Positions 22,590-34,740 are shown, numbered from the stretch's first letter. The stretch: DNA of 64,000 nt from Kingdonia uniflora (GCA_014058105.1 JACGCM010001752.1:682001-746000), one strand, 5' to 3'. Program-made: numbers and translations. The notes: generated by a model not told the origin, from the sequence alone.

Positions 22590-23352
22590 AATGCCATAAG
22601 TTGACTCAACCAAGGCGTGTCACAAATTGAGCATTAATGACAATGCCACGGTAGTCAAAAAAAAAAAGAGAAGACTATCACCTCATCTCAGAGATAACGT
22701 CCGCAATAAAATCGATAAGTTGATCGAGGTCAGATTCATTCGAGAAGCAAAGTACCCGGATTGGATCTCAAACATTGTTATAGTTCCAAAGAGGAATGAG
22801 AAAGTTTGAGTTTGCATAGATTTCGCAAATCTAAACACACACACGCCAAAAGACAATTTTCCTCTTACCATCATTCATCAAATTCTTGATTCTACAGTAG
22901 GTCATGAGCTGCTATCTATGGTGGATGCTACCTCGTGATACAACCATATACCCCTCTTAGACAAAGATCAAGAAAAGACCACTATGAAAGGGGGCTCTAC
23001 TTTTACAAAGACATGTCTTTCGGACTGAAGAATGCCAGAGAAATTTATCAAAGCTTAATGACAACTATGTTCAAAGAACACGTGGGGAAAACTATTGAAA
23101 AATCTTAGAGAAGAAGGATCATATTACGCATCTCGATCATATCAAATGAAGCTCAATCCTGATAAATGTCAATTTGGAGTATACTCTGGCAGGTTCCTGG
23201 GATATCTCATCAGTGAAAAAGGAATCGAAGATGATCTAGATCAAATTCAAGCTCTAATCAACATGTCATCTCCACAAACAAAGAAAGATGTACAGAAGCT
23301 CGCTGGTAAGATTGTAGCTATCAAAAGATTCATCTCCAAGTCTTCAGATTGA
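22590..23352 (+). pseudogene. E2 reverse transcriptase (YxDD deleted)
   Basis: Visible blocks are LSPHLRDNVRNKIDKLIEVR, FIREAKYPDWISNIVIVPKR, VCIDFANLNTHTPKDNFPL, LLSMVDATS and, in 23095-23352, MKLNPDKCQFGVYSGRFLGY with KDVQKLAGKI. The segment that should hold the catalytic Y-x-D-D is missing: HVGKTIE runs almost directly into the next block near 23090. Stops at about 22810 and 22937 add to the damage. Confidence 0.85.
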
Positions 23353-24549
23353 TGTCGATGTTTGTTCTTATTGCTCCGAGGGTCTATCAAGAGAGGCAAA
23401 GTTTGATAAAACGATGAGGTCGAATGGATAGAAGAATGTGAAACAGCTTTTTACGAACTCAAAGTCTATCGTAGGAAATCTTCTGTAATGAGTACCCCAG
23501 TAGACAATGAGGAATTGATCATCTACCTTACAGTTACAGATAATTTCCTCAGCTTGGTTCTTATTCACCTTGACAGAATGATTGAGAAGCCAGTGTACTT
23601 TATAAGCAAAACTCTCACACCGGCGAAAACAAGATTATCCAAGATCGAGTGATTCCTCCTAACCCTCGTTTATACTTTGAATAAGCTCAAACACTACTTT
23701 CAGGCTCATTCAGTCAAAGTCATGACAAACTACCCAGTTCGGGAAGTTTTATCTAAAAAAGAGAAATCAAGAAGAGTATAACATTGGTTAGTAAGTTTGG
23801 GGGAGCACGATGTCAAATTTGAATAGAGAATTTCAGAGAAAGGTCAATCAGTGGTTGATTTTCTAGCAAACTTCCCAGTAGAAGATCCATAATTAGAAGA
23901 ATACAGTCTTGATCTAACAAACAAAATCAAAGATGATCCACCTGTAAAGCCCTTTGAAGAATGAGTAGAATGGATTACACAAAATGGATGTAGACTTTTT
24001 AGAGATGGATCAGTAAGACCCGCATGGTCATGGATTGGAATCATACTGATTACTTCTTCAAATGACTGAATTGAAAAATCAATATGCCTTAATTTTAAAG
24101 CCTCCAACAATATCATAGAGTACAAAGCATTAATCCATGGTCTAGACATTGCAATATAAATCGGCATTCCTGAGCATTTAGTCTATACTGACTAGTTGTT
24201 GATAGTTCATCACTACTCTAAGAAATACATGAAGAATGAAAAAGTGATCGACTATGCGGCCTTAGTCGCTAGCAGAATGAGCAAATTTAATAACACTACA
24301 ATTGATTATTTACCTCGTTGAGATAATCGACACCCTGATTCCTTGGCTTATTTAGCCAGGGTATTAGGTACAGAAGCAAGATTCATCAAAATCAAAATAA
24401 TTTCAACCCCCAACATTGATCTCCCAGCGGTATACACGATCAACACTGGGGGCGATGAAGAGATGAAAGACAATTGTTGGAAGCCTTTTATCACATATCT
24501 TAGACCGGAGAACAAATATGATGGGCCCCTTCTAGAAGATCCAAAATAA
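23353..24549 (+). pseudogene. E2 RNase H region (broken)
   Basis: The tether and RNase H domain are recognised by FISKTLTPAKTRLSKIE-like sequence near 23610-23650 and by the second half: LFRDGSVRPAWSWIGIILIT, EYKALIHGLDIAI and DYAALVASRMSKFNN. Stops are present in several places, including before IGIPEHL. The frame ends with a 68-codon open tail to 24549. Confidence 0.75.
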
Positions 24550-24599
24550 TGCAGATAGTTGATCAAAAACTCTAAGCGTTATACAGTTCAGAAAGGCAA

Positions 24600-25728
24600 C
24601 AACCTATATAGAAGGTCATCCACTGGGCCTTACCTCAAGTGTTTCTTAAAATAACAAACAGATAGAATGTTCAAGGATTTATATGAAGGGTCTTGTGCTC
24701 CCATGCTATAGGATGATCTCTTGCAAATAGAGTAATCATACAAAGGGTATTTTGGCTAAGAATGAGAAAATAAGCAGAAGAGTACTCACACAAATGCGAT
24801 ACATGCCAGAGGTACAGTCACCAAATACAAGTGCCTGCACTCATGCTCCATGCTAGCAAAGCATTCTAGCCTTTTAAAAGGTGGGCACTCAATCTAGTAG
24901 GAGAATTCCCAAACACATCGGGTAACCACAAGTTCTTACTCGTTGCAACATATTACTTTACAAAGTGAGTCAAAGCAATCCCCCTTTGTCGAACTCGGGA
25001 AGAAGAAGTCATCTCATTTATCTGGGAGCATATCATCACACGATTTGGTTGCCCCCACCTGATTCAAATCTATAACGGACCGCAGTTCGTTAGTATAAAA
25101 GTAATGGTATTCCTCAACAAATACAACATCATTCATTCACCATCCAATCCCTATTTCCCCTAAGGTAATGGGCAAGATGAAATCGCGAACAAGACTATCG
25201 TAAATGGAATCAAGAAAATACTTAAATAAGAGAAGAAGGGAAATTGGATACGGGAACTGTCATATGTCTTGTAAGCTTATCACACCATACCGAGATAGTC
25301 CACAGGATGTTCCCCATTAATATACTAGGTTATGGAATAGAGGTCGTCATCCTAATAACATATTATCATCCCGTCAGAGATCACGGACTCACTGATGATG
25401 ATAATGAGTTTGAGCTGGCCTGCAATATGAACTGGATAGATGAAACACGGACTCAAGATATTGCAAACTTGGGTCGCTATCATTAGATACTAGCCAGCTC
25501 ATACAGCAAAATAGTCTGCAGCTATGATTTCCAAATTGACGACCTAGTTCTTCACAAAATCCCTAAAAGCATAAAAGAGTTGAATGTTGGGAAACTTGCA
25601 GAGAATTAAGAAGGTCCGTTTCTAGTAGTGGGACAAACTGGTCTTAGATCTTTCTACCTCATGATACAGGACAGAGTTTGAAGACCAATCCCTTGGAGCA
25701 CTAGGAGATTGAAGCAATACTACCGTTA
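24600..25728 (+). pseudogene. E2 integrase (catalytic Asp lost)
   Basis: The order is a zinc-binding region near 24790-24815 (HKCDTCQR), then RWALNLVGEFPNTSGNHKFL, LVATYYFTK, VISFIWEHIITRFG, IYNGPQFVS and GNGQDEIANKT. The first catalytic Asp is Asn (LNLVG) and the second is Tyr (IYNG); the Glu of QDEIANK remains. A C-terminal GPF-like piece reaches about 25728. Pol ends here. Confidence 0.8.
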
Positions 25729-25883
25729 ATCACTAATGTGCCAATCACATGATACATCTACTATCATTCTTTCCATTCTTAAAGTGAGATTACATTCTCC
25801 AACAGTATGTACATTCTTTTCTACTCAATGAAAACTTTCATGTTTTTTCCCACATTACTCTTTACAGTCATACATGTAGTTAT
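25729..25883 (+). other. E2 spacer after pol
   Basis: Non-coding, TC-rich spacer between pol and the tandem repeats. Confidence 0.5.
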
Positions 25884-26075
25884 CTACTAAATCTCAAAGA
25901 TTAGAGCAAAGGTAATACTAGCTTTCAATCGATACACATCTATCATCTTCTAAATCTCTATGATTAAAAAAAAGGTAAAACTAGCTTTCAATCAATACAC
26001 ATCTACTATCTTTATACTCAAAAGTTAAAGCAAAGGTAAAAATAGCTTTCAACTATCTAACATCTACTATATAGA
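25884..26075 (+). repeat. 62-bp tandem repeat, three copies
   Basis: Three diverged units share the core AGCTTTCAAnnnATACACATCT preceded by GCAAAGGTAA-like sequence. The core starts recur at 25921, 25984 and 26045 (spacing 63 and 61). They lie between E2 pol and the antisense gene, where Tat-type elements often carry variable tandem repeats. Confidence 0.75.
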
Positions 26076-26198
26076 AGGCAAAAATAGGATACTTCTTTAT
26101 ACAGGTCCTTTTTGGAATATATCAGATGCACCTTCCCCGCGATTCAGAGTTCTAGAAGACATACATTCTTGTACTCTAGCAACAACTAGCTCTCAACC

Positions 26199-28545
26199 TT
26201 ATTCAACATGTTCCCCCATAATAAGGCCAATGTCAGTTTCCATAAGATTCATATAATTACGAGGATCTACTTCTGCCTTACAGATACAACCCTTCAAAAT
26301 CAAACAGTCATGCAACGTGTCCCTTTCTAACTCGAGCCTCTTTACTTCCTCTACAAAATAGGTGATTACAGCAATTCTCTCCCTCGAATATACATCGTCC
26401 ATGGAAAGTTTATTTTGATTCGGTACAGCCATGTCAGCAAAATTAATGCATATTTTTTGAAATTTTTTATCCTGCCTTGAGTAGTAAGTTTTAGCTCTCT
26501 CTAAGCTTTTTTCCAAATCTACCACACGATTGTTCAAAAACCTCAGCGTTTCCAAGGATTTACCCTGTTCGATCTGACTTTTCTCTTTCTGCTTGATTAA
26601 CTCCTAAACTTCACTTCGCAGTGCCAACAACTCCGCCTCCTTTTTCTGTAAAACCTCATTTTCGTTACTTCTACTGAAACAAGATTTTTTTAACATTTCT
26701 TCCTTTTTCCTAAAAGCTTCTTCCAAATCCCGACGCAAATCAACCTCCCAATTCCTACAATCAGCCAGCTCGGCCTCCTTATTTATTATATTTTTCGCTT
26801 GAATTCCTTACAACAGCTCAAACATATTTTAGATTAGCATCCAGCGCCGTTATTTTTTCTAGATGAGTTTTTACTTTGATTTCTTTCTTCCCTATTTGTT
26901 CCTTAAGGCCATCCATCTCACTCTGTTTCCTCTTCAATTTCTCCGTCACATCCATCTTATTATATTAACTACTTGATATGTCAGCCTTCATTTTCTTTAA
27001 CCGATCAAAGAATTTGTCACAATGACTCTGTGTACTCTGGATACTATCTTCTTTTCTCTTTATAGTGTCCCTTAACTTATCAACCCCACTCGCCATCTCA
27101 GGTCATATACTAACCACTTCGCCCTCCTTCTTCCTCAATTGCTCCCTCAAGTTACTAAGATACCCTTTTAACTCCATCGCTTTCGCTTCTAACGATCTGA
27201 TACGATATTGAGCGATATCCACAAATTTGCACTTCCCCTTTAAGTACTCTACCATGCTCTTCATCTTCTCAATCTCACTTTGTGAACTCACTAGCTCACC
27301 TTGAATTCTACCCAAGTCTGCTTCCTTAATATCTATCTGCTGGTTCAACTCACTAACTGTATTCTCTGACTTAGTCAGCCTAAGCTCCACTTTTACATAC
27401 TGATCTACACTCTCTTTAAATATCAGATGGATCCTATCAAATTTGAGTTTAAACTCGTAATTACATTTTAGAGCATCTTCCTCATGTGATTGTGTGGCTT
27501 TTAGATTGGCCTGCACAACAATTCGATTTCATGTTCAACATATTGAAAACAATCTATATTTATCATATAAATAGTTCGAACATACAATAGTTTACATACA
27601 GTTAGTTCTCTATCATAAGCCCACCATAATGAATTAATCTTAATCTTCAAGCTATGAAGATTTCTTGCTCTGGTTGTCATACGCTCTACAATTTCGGGAT
27701 CAGGTTAATACCACAATCTTATAATATTTTAAGGTACACCTCTTTTAACCCTTTCTCACTGATTATCTTAACGTCTAAAAAAAAGGGTTAAATTTTTTAT
27801 GTCCATATACCTATCTTTTCGCTTAAATTTATATATTCTCACTTGAACCTTCGTGCGTGCAGTTATGAGTGCTGCTGTATATGTAACATTTCCCCCCCCC
27901 TAGCGAGCTCACTCTTTAATGCCTCTTTAGGGATGTGTAGCTCGTTTAGCTCATACACAACAATTTTCCTATGAAACAATATACCAACATCTCTATTTCA
28001 TACTTAAACAATCAATATTTGATAAAGCCATTATATGCATTTTACTCTACCTTTTCAGGATCTTCTTCCACTCCTTGATTATCTAACTCAGTACTACCAG
28101 AGACCACATTTAAATCTTTCATAGTCCCATGGGGATTACTGCCAGCCTCCGGGTTCTCCTCTAGCTCGGGCTCCTCCATGTCCATAAATCGCCCTTCCAT
28201 TATTGTGACAACATCGGCCTCAGAGTATCCATCCTCGAATAACCCCTGACCGAGCTTGTCTTAAGCAGCAGTCGCTTCCTCTATATTTTTTTTAGCCTCC
28301 TGTTCAGGCAGGTACATGGCTACCTGGAATGAATTCTTTAAGTTCTATACCTCTAAGCTCGACCGTACTTTCTCTTCTACCAACTTTTTTCTATCTCAAT
28401 GGTTTGCTTCAGTGTCATCCTCCCCTCCGTAATACTGAGGTAGATTCCTTTCAGCATCCAGGTTATCTGTACAAAATAACACTTAACACAGTGCTACTTG
28501 TTAAAAAAATCACAATGAGTATGATTAGTTCTCGACATACCCTAC
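26199..28545 (-). pseudogene. E2 antisense gene, 3' half (acidic and coiled-coil part)
   Basis: This part runs opposite to E2 gag-pol and continues the gene that starts near 63510. In its own sense, a charged Glu/Asp-rich stretch (28330-28050, e.g. EGRFMDMEEPELEENPEAG) is followed by a probable intron and a clean acceptor TTGTGCAG|GCC near 27511. A coiled-coil exon follows at 27516-27103 (EADLGRIQGELVSSQSEIEK, EAKAMELKGYLSNLREQLRK). Another helical piece lies at 26555-26199 (NRVVDLEKSLERAK). Stops occur between 26556 and 27100. I infer a structural or scaffold-like tail; no catalytic motif is visible. E3 splits the gene at 28545. Confidence 0.65.
28541..28545. repeat. E3 target-site duplication (left)
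   Basis: CCTAC abuts the E3 5' LTR and matches 62109-62113. Confidence 0.85.
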
Positions 28546-29019
28546 TGTTGTAGCATATTCCCCAGATTTGACAAAGAGAAGATAGCAGAACTTATTCAAA
28601 GATATTCTATCATTTGAGAAGCTATCACATCTGCGACTACAGAGCTCGACCCACTATAGTAGCCGTTACGTTTGGTCAAATAGATCCGTTGTAGGAAGAT
28701 CCGCAAAGTTTACTCACTGCCCACCAAAATAGGAAGTAATTTATTTTTATAGCTACCTGTATCCATTATAAATATAGGCAGAGCATATGTTAATTCGATA
28801 CGCAACTCTATCATTTTACCACATTTTCACTTCTTTACTATTCATAAATTATAATAACTAGCACCTATTGGATTTTTATACCTAAATCCTCCTCGAGGTC
28901 ATGGTTTTTCTCAGGTTTTATTGAGTTTTCACATAAAATCTAGCGTGTTCGAGTTCACAGTTGTAATTTCCATACTGAAGTATTGGTGAAGTTTACCCTC
29001 AAGAAAATATATCATTAAA
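28546..29019 (+). repeat. E3 5' LTR
   Basis: Starts TGTTGTAGCATATTCCCC and ends TCATTAAA, where the family end is CATTACA. It aligns with 61635-62108 over the same 474 bases. Confidence 0.92.
28767..28776 (+). promoter_or_regulatory. E3 LTR TATA box
   Basis: TATAAATATA lies about 220 bases into the LTR. The same box occurs in both E4 LTRs. Confidence 0.6.
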
Positions 29020-29036
29020 ATTGGCATCGTCTGTGC
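29020..29036 (+). other. E3 primer-binding site
   Basis: ATTGGCATCGTCTGTGC follows the LTR and is the same type as in E4 and E5. Confidence 0.7.
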
Positions 29037-29062
29037 GAAAACCATACTTTTTCTTTACTATT

Positions 29063-30620
29063 ATGATTCTAGGCAGTCTGATGACAAATATGAACCTCAG
29101 AAGTGCCTCGAGTACTTAGAGGAACCACGAGATCAACCCCATATCTGCCTTTCTAAAAGCCACCGATCAACATAATGCCATGGTCGAACTATAAAAGCAG
29201 ATGGAATCTGACTGGGTCCAGCGGCTCGAAGATCAACGAATCCATGCCCAAGCTCTTCAAGTCAAATGAAACAAGAGGAGGAAAGCTCTGGAATAGCAGA
29301 GCCAAACCCATCAGAAAGAAATGAAAAATTTGTAAAGACATCAAGACTGATTTACTGTCCATCAAGCATCACCTCCCCAAGCCCGAATTGATCATCGATC
29401 TAGAGCTGCCAAGAGGAAGAACTTACCAAGGGAAGAATAAATTTGAACTTCTAGATCTTGATTAAGGATCCCAGATAGAGCTTCTCAACACTTTGGTCTC
29501 ACTTCATCAGTATTGACCACCTAGGGAAGTCGACGCATACATCACAAAATCCTACCACCACCTGTGAGATGACCAGTGAGAGATAGGTTGGGACCTAAAG
29601 GGCAAGGCAACTTTGATCATCTAGTTGCAGCCGTACCAAATACTCTTCAACAATTTATCACCTTGGATGATCTGAACAATAGGATTCAAGCTATTCATTC
29701 TGACAATCTTAACCGAAGATCTGTTCTCGATAGGATGGAAATAAATCATGTTTCCCCTCATCTCGAAGTCATGCCAATTCTAGACAATTTTTACATGCTG
29801 AAGTTTCATCAATATGCATGACTCACTGTTCCTCTCACTCACATCCATCACTTCAAAGTAGCAGTTGGATTATACTCCAAACTCGATCATATGTTATGCA
29901 GGCTATTTAACATGAGTCTTAAGGAAGAACCTCTTAGGTGGTTTCATACTATTCCCGAAGGTTCGATCACCAGTTTTAGCTAGTTACAGCGTCTCTTCAA
30001 GTCAAACTATGCGCCTGCTAAGAAGAGAGAAATAAAGTCGATTCATTATTCATTTTTGAACAAGGTGTAAAAGAAACCTTTGCTAGATATTTTAAATGTT
30101 TCCTGCAAGAAACAGGGAAAATTAGGAATTCAGATCCCAAAATTATCGTTTCAACATTTACCTCCGTACTCTACATCGATTCTAAAGTTCGAGATGAGCT
30201 TACCCTACACATCGAACTCAAGTGGTCCAAGAATGATAAAATGAAAAGCTCCACAGTCATTCATGCCAACGATGCATTCTCATCACCACATCCAAAGCCA
30301 GCAAGTAATGTTATGACAAAACAGCTTGGATGAACCACTAACAACATCAGGAAGAAAGATAGGAAAATAGATAGACTCATCCCAGTCCTGCCTCCTGATG
30401 ACTTATTTTAAGAAGCACAAGCAATTCCTGATGTACCAAACAAACCCTTATGCCAGTATCATAATGTACATAGCCATGAGAATGACAACTGCTACTCATT
30501 GATACAGATCTTTCACTGTATTCTACTCGCAGGAAGACTCCACGAGTACGTAGTCGATGTCCAAAATTTTCTTAAAGATGAGACGAAAAGAAAAGAGGCC
30601 GAATATGAGTAATGACAAGG
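29063..30620 (+). pseudogene. E3 gag (broken)
   Basis: The first ATG at 29063 opens a short frame. The capsid core is seen around 29720-30000 (ILDNFYMLKFHQYA, HMLCRLFNMSL, RWFHTIPEGSI), with stops inside. A zinc knuckle near 30451-30495 reads CQYHNVHSHENDNC, keeping Cys/His/His/Cys positions of the Tat type. The homologous part of E4 gag is very similar (FYQYAGLTDPLTYARH). Confidence 0.8.
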
Positions 30621-30837
30621 TTAAGCTCGCCATCTTTATATGATTGAAATTGAGACGGGAAAGAAGAAAAATAAAGATAAAGTTGACAAAATCATATCCT
30701 ACTACAAGATAACGTTATCAGAAAAATTTACAACACTTTTACCCAGTTTCAGTAAAGCCAAATGTCCATATCACATTTCTTTCAAAGACTGTGACACTAG
30801 CCATATCAAATACCCTCATGACGACCCATAGGTCATA

Positions 30838-31176
30838 ATGCACAAAGTAGGACAGGAGTACTTACAAACACTTCTTGTCGATACAGGAAGTGCGGCAAAC
30901 GTCTTATTCAAAAGAATAATTGATGTTCTAGGCCTCAAGAATTCTGTCAAAGCTTTGACAATAACTGTCACAGGATTTAACAGTTCCAAAGAATCTGTCT
31001 TAGGAGAAATTATACTACCTGTTCAAGCAAGACCAGAAACCACCTTTGTTAAATTCATTGTCATTGATGCTGAGTCAAAATATTTGGGGATCTTAGGTAG
31101 AAGTTGGCACCATTCTATTAGGTTGACAAAATCATATCATCTGGCTTTACAATTTCTAACAGATCACAGAGTTTAG
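30838..31176 (+). pseudogene. E3 aspartic protease
   Basis: An open 112-codon stretch carries the active site LLVDTGSAANVLFKR with D-T-G intact, then VTGFNSSKESVLGEI, LPVQARPETTFVKFIV and KYLGILGRSWHHSI, the usual flap and C-terminal blocks. The domain could fold, but it is cut from gag and RT by stops. It is the only protease among E2-E5, apart from that of E4, with an intact D-T-G. Confidence 0.85.
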
Positions 31177-31499
31177 GAAATCAAAGGGGGTCAGGCTATG
31201 GTACGAATGTGTGAAAATACCACCACAAACTCTAACAGAGTAAAACTCCTAAAGGCATAGCAATTACAGTAGGAGCCATCTCCAACGTTCAAGCAACACG
31301 ATACTGAGGCGGTTGAATCCATAGAACTCGATGAACCAGGAAGAAATACCTTTATTGGCTCAAAGCTGTCATTCGAAGAAAGATAAATCCTGTTACAACT
31401 TTTAAGGATAAATGTCGACATCTTTACATGGTCTTTCCATGAGATGCCTGACATCGATCCAACGATTGTATGCCTCAAACTCATCCTCTTTCTAGACTG

Positions 31500-32440
31500 T
31501 AAAGCAGTGGTGAAAAGTATTGTAATTTAACCCCCCACATTCGAGAAGCAGTTAATAAAGAAATAGTTAAACTCCTTCATGTCAAATTTATTTGAGAACC
31601 CAAATATTCTAAATAGGTCTCAAATATCGTGGTTGTCCTAAAGAAGAATGGGAAAATTAGAGTTTGTATAGATTTTACTGGGCCAAACAAATTCATACCA
31701 AAAGATTACTTTCCCCTCCCTTTGATTCCTCGTCTCCTCGACTCTGTAGCAGGGTACAAACTTCTTTCGATGATGGATGCATCTTTCGGTTACAATCAGG
31801 TTTCTCTTGATGAAGAAGACCAAGATAAAATAATATTTGTTGCGAAAAGAGGTCTCTATTATTATATAGTTATGCCTTTTGTATTAAAAAATATAGGAGC
31901 CACTTATCATCAACTTGTCACTCAAATGTTTAAAGATCGCTTTGATAAAATCATGGAGTTATACATCGACGATAAGATCTGCAAAAGCTTAAAACGGGAG
32001 GATCATTACAACAATTTGCAAATCATTTTCGACATCCTCCGTACTTAACCAAATAAAACTAAACCCAGAAAAATATCAATTTGGTGTTACATCGGGGAAG
32101 CTTCTGGGACATCTGGTTAGTAAGAGGGAAATAGAAATAGATCCGGTACAAATCAAAGTACATGAGTTATCACCATAAACCAAAAAAGATGTACAAAAGT
32201 TTGCTGGCAAGATTAAAGCTCTTCACATATTCATCTCCAAATCCTCTGATCGATATAAACTCCTTTACCTCCTTCTTCGTGGAAATCTAGCTCCAACGTC
32301 GAAGAAATAACCCAATGAAATAATCTAGGCCCTTGTTTGTGAATTGGCTTTCCAAGATCTCAAAATATACTTGAGGCATCCTCCCATAATGAGTACTCTA
32401 ATTGATGGCAAAAATATTAGCAATGTACTTATGGATAACA
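31500..32440 (+). pseudogene. E3 reverse transcriptase
   Basis: The frame at 31629-32048 shows VLKKNGKIRVCIDFTGPNKF, PKDYFPLPLIPRLLDS, LLSMMDASFGYNQVSL, MPFVLKNIGATYHQL and the catalytic YIDDKIC; the three Asp positions are kept. Sequence upstream (from about 31500) and downstream (connection and tether, e.g. GHLVSKREIEIDPVQIK) continues in other frames. It is inactive as a whole because of frameshifts near 32048 and upstream stops. Confidence 0.88.
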
Positions 32441-32811
32441 GATGACTCCATCAGTTCTATTCTTATTCGAGAAGATGATGGCGTGGAAAAACTAATCTTC
32501 TTTATTAGCAAAACTCTTGCGCCTGCTAAAAAGAGATATATATCAAATGAAAAATAGCTACTTGCCTTGGTATACAGTTCTCAAAAGCTTCGACCATATT
32601 TCGAAACCTACCCCATCAAGGACATTACCAAGTTCCTCCTCAAACTTGTGCTCTCTAAAAAAGAAAAACTTCGAAGGTTTCAGTAATGGTCTGTGTTCCA
32701 AGGTGAATATGATATCTCTTTCGAACCTCAAATATCGGACAAAGGACATGCAGTAGCCAATTTTTTGGCAGATTTTCTAATCGAGGCCCCGAATGGGAGG
32801 AACTCGAAGAA
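32441..32811 (+). pseudogene. E3 RNase H, first part
   Basis: Recognised by FFISKTLAPAKKRY-like sequence near 32500-32540, then by ADFLIEAPN near 32770, and it runs to the E4 insertion at GTACT (32812-32816). The second part resumes at 58293. The open frames at 32517-32756 are in shifted phase. Confidence 0.75.
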
Positions 32812-32816
32812 GTACT
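32812..32816. repeat. E4 target-site duplication (left)
   Basis: GTACT matches 58288-58292 across E4. Confidence 0.9.
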
Positions 32817-33287
32817 TATAATTGCGTATTTTCCAGGAGGATAATATTTGTCAATACTTTTGTTTAGATTATGCAATAATAAGCTTAAACACATAGGATT
32901 TTACGTGGAAATTCAGTAAAGTACGAGGAAAACCACAACCTCGAGGATGGTTTTGATGAAAATTTTAATAAGTTGCTAGTTATTACAATTGTTGTTTGGT
33001 AAGGATCTAAGAATGTCTTATTAGTAGAGTTGCAGATCAGAATTATATATTATCTGCCAATATTTATAGTAGATACAGGCAGTTACAAAAATAAAATAGT
33101 TTCCAATTTTGGTGGGTAGTGGACGAGCTTCGCGGATCTCCCTACAACGGCTCAATTTGACCAGGCACAATAACTATTTTAGTAGGTCGAGAACTGTGGT
33201 CACAGATATGCCATCGTCTTGAATGATGGACTGTCTTCGACCAAGTTTATATTAGCTTCTCTTTGTAAAATCTGGGAAATATGCTAC
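32817..33287 (-). repeat. E4 3' LTR
   Basis: 471 bases. In the element's sense it starts TGTAGTAGCATATTTCCC. The last two bases have decayed from CA to TA. A TATA box (TATTTATA on plus) lies at 33061-33068. Confidence 0.9.
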
Positions 33288-33301
33288 TACAATCGCCCCA
33301 T
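33288..33301 (-). other. E4 polypurine tract
   Basis: GAATGGGGCGAT in the element's sense lies directly before the 3' LTR. E3 has the same tract before 61635. Confidence 0.65.
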
Positions 33302-33488
33302 TCTCAGCGCAATTACTTATTGTTGTATCGTGAGGAACACCAAAATTTGAACAAGTTGTCGAATATTGTAGAAGTCTATATTATATCATTTATGAGGTAA
33401 AAGTCAAATGAATCTGGTAACGTATTTTCCTGAGGAGCATTTATGGCAAGTCGTTATGATTGTGGTGTCTGTGCAGGTGAGAGTACAG

Positions 33489-33738
33489 TATAAATACATA
33501 AAGAAGGACGTGAAGTGTTTGTTCGGTAGTTCTGTAAGGTTCTGTGATGGTGGCAACACAGTTCCAGGCGCTGCATAAGGAGTTTTTGGAGCACATGGAT
33601 GTCAAGTACGAGGAGTTGAAGGAGTTTTATTTTGGCCATCAGTCCATGTCTTTGTATTATCTGATGCCAGTGGAGCCGATATTTGAAGGAATGATAGAAT
33701 TAGGGGTGGAGATTGCAGAAGCGGAGTGTTTCTTTTGA
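33489..33738 (+). pseudogene. E4 antisense small ORF A with TATA box
   Basis: On the strand opposite to E4 gag-pol. TATAAATA at 33489-33496 precedes the ATG at 33547 by 50 bases. The 63-codon ORF shows VKYEELKEFYFGHQSM and VEPIFEGM and ends in TGA at 33736-33738. An AATAAA lies at 34049-34054. It resembles ORF B (YWELLDRYFG, PNYEEM, an acidic EAKEEY-type end), so A and B look like a tandem duplication with a period of about 875 bases. E3 has only one such ORF at the matching distance from its LTR. The function is unknown; no known domain was recognised. It is intact but short. Confidence 0.5.
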
Positions 33739-34349
33739 TCATAATTTTATTTTATATTACTGACGGCCTTGTAGCGCATCGAATATCTCTGAGAATAGGC
33801 CACTGCCCATATTGAAGACAAAGATGCTAAGGCAGGCAGGGCTTTTTATAGTGGTTTCTCCGGTCGCTATCGTCTCTATAATCCCTTAGGGTTGTGAGAT
33901 GGTGGTGGTTTTAGAGGAGGAGGGTGTGGCTATTTTTCCTTTATCGAAGGCTATGACACACTTGGGATGTACAATAACTTGTAGAATAAGCTTTGATGTA
34001 ATCGAAGGAAAGATTTTTTGAATGTAAAATATAACAATTAACTTATGGAATAAAATGTTGTTTGTGAATTTTCATCGATTAAATATATTGTGATCTCAAA
34101 TGATATAGAAATCTATTATCCAAAGATAATTTGTCAAGTCTGGTTGATGTCGAGATAGTTGTTTCGAATAGTAGGGAAATATCGAGGTTACTGTGTCGAG
34201 GTAATAAGATCTCGAACTGAAGTTTATTGATTGTGTGGGGCCTGTAAATGGTTCCCTAGGAGGTTTGATTTAACTGGGATGTGTAGAGTTCCAATGTAAA
34301 GTAAATGTTATATTTGACTATTGGTAGTTGGGTAGTCATAGTATTTTCA

Positions 34350-34740
34350 TATAAATACCCTTGCATATTTGAGGTTGTCATGTAGTTTTTTTTTAGTTTT
34401 TTTTTTTAGAAGAAGGTGAAGATGAGGGCACAGCTGTATAAGGAGAAGTTGTCCAACCGGGTGTATGCCAAGTATTGGGAGTTGTTAGATCGGTATTTCG
34501 GTAAGAGTTGTATAAACAGGTAGCCGCTGGTACCGGTGATGCCCAACTACGAAGAAATGAATAAAGTAGAGGTGAAGGAGGCGAAAGAGGAGTATGCATA
34601 TAACGAATTGCAATCGCTGAGTCCTCCAGAGTGCGTAGGCAAGATAAGGAATCCAGCCAAGGCGCTGATGATGAAAGAAGAAATTGTTACCGGTCGAAGC
34701 TTTTAAAAGGTGGACTCATGGTCTTTTGTGTTGTAATAAA
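34350..34740 (+). pseudogene. E4 antisense small ORF B with TATA box and poly(A) signal
   Basis: TATAAATA at 34350-34357 lies 65 bases before the ATG at 34422. The frame runs to 34705 (about 94 codons) with one TAG where the E3 copy reads Gln. Shared blocks with the E3 copy are YWELL-x-x-YFGK, then IN, then a Pro-Tyr-Glu-x-Met block and an acidic EVKEAKEEY stretch. AATAAA at 34735-34740 follows the stop by about 30 bases. So promoter, ORF and polyadenylation signal fit into 400 bases on the antisense strand. The product is unknown. It is small, charged and probably helical. Confidence 0.55.

Noticed and set aside
32517..32894. Three ORFs across the E3 RNase H / E4 LTR junction
   Set aside because: They are shifted frames of RNase H or run across the insertion border.
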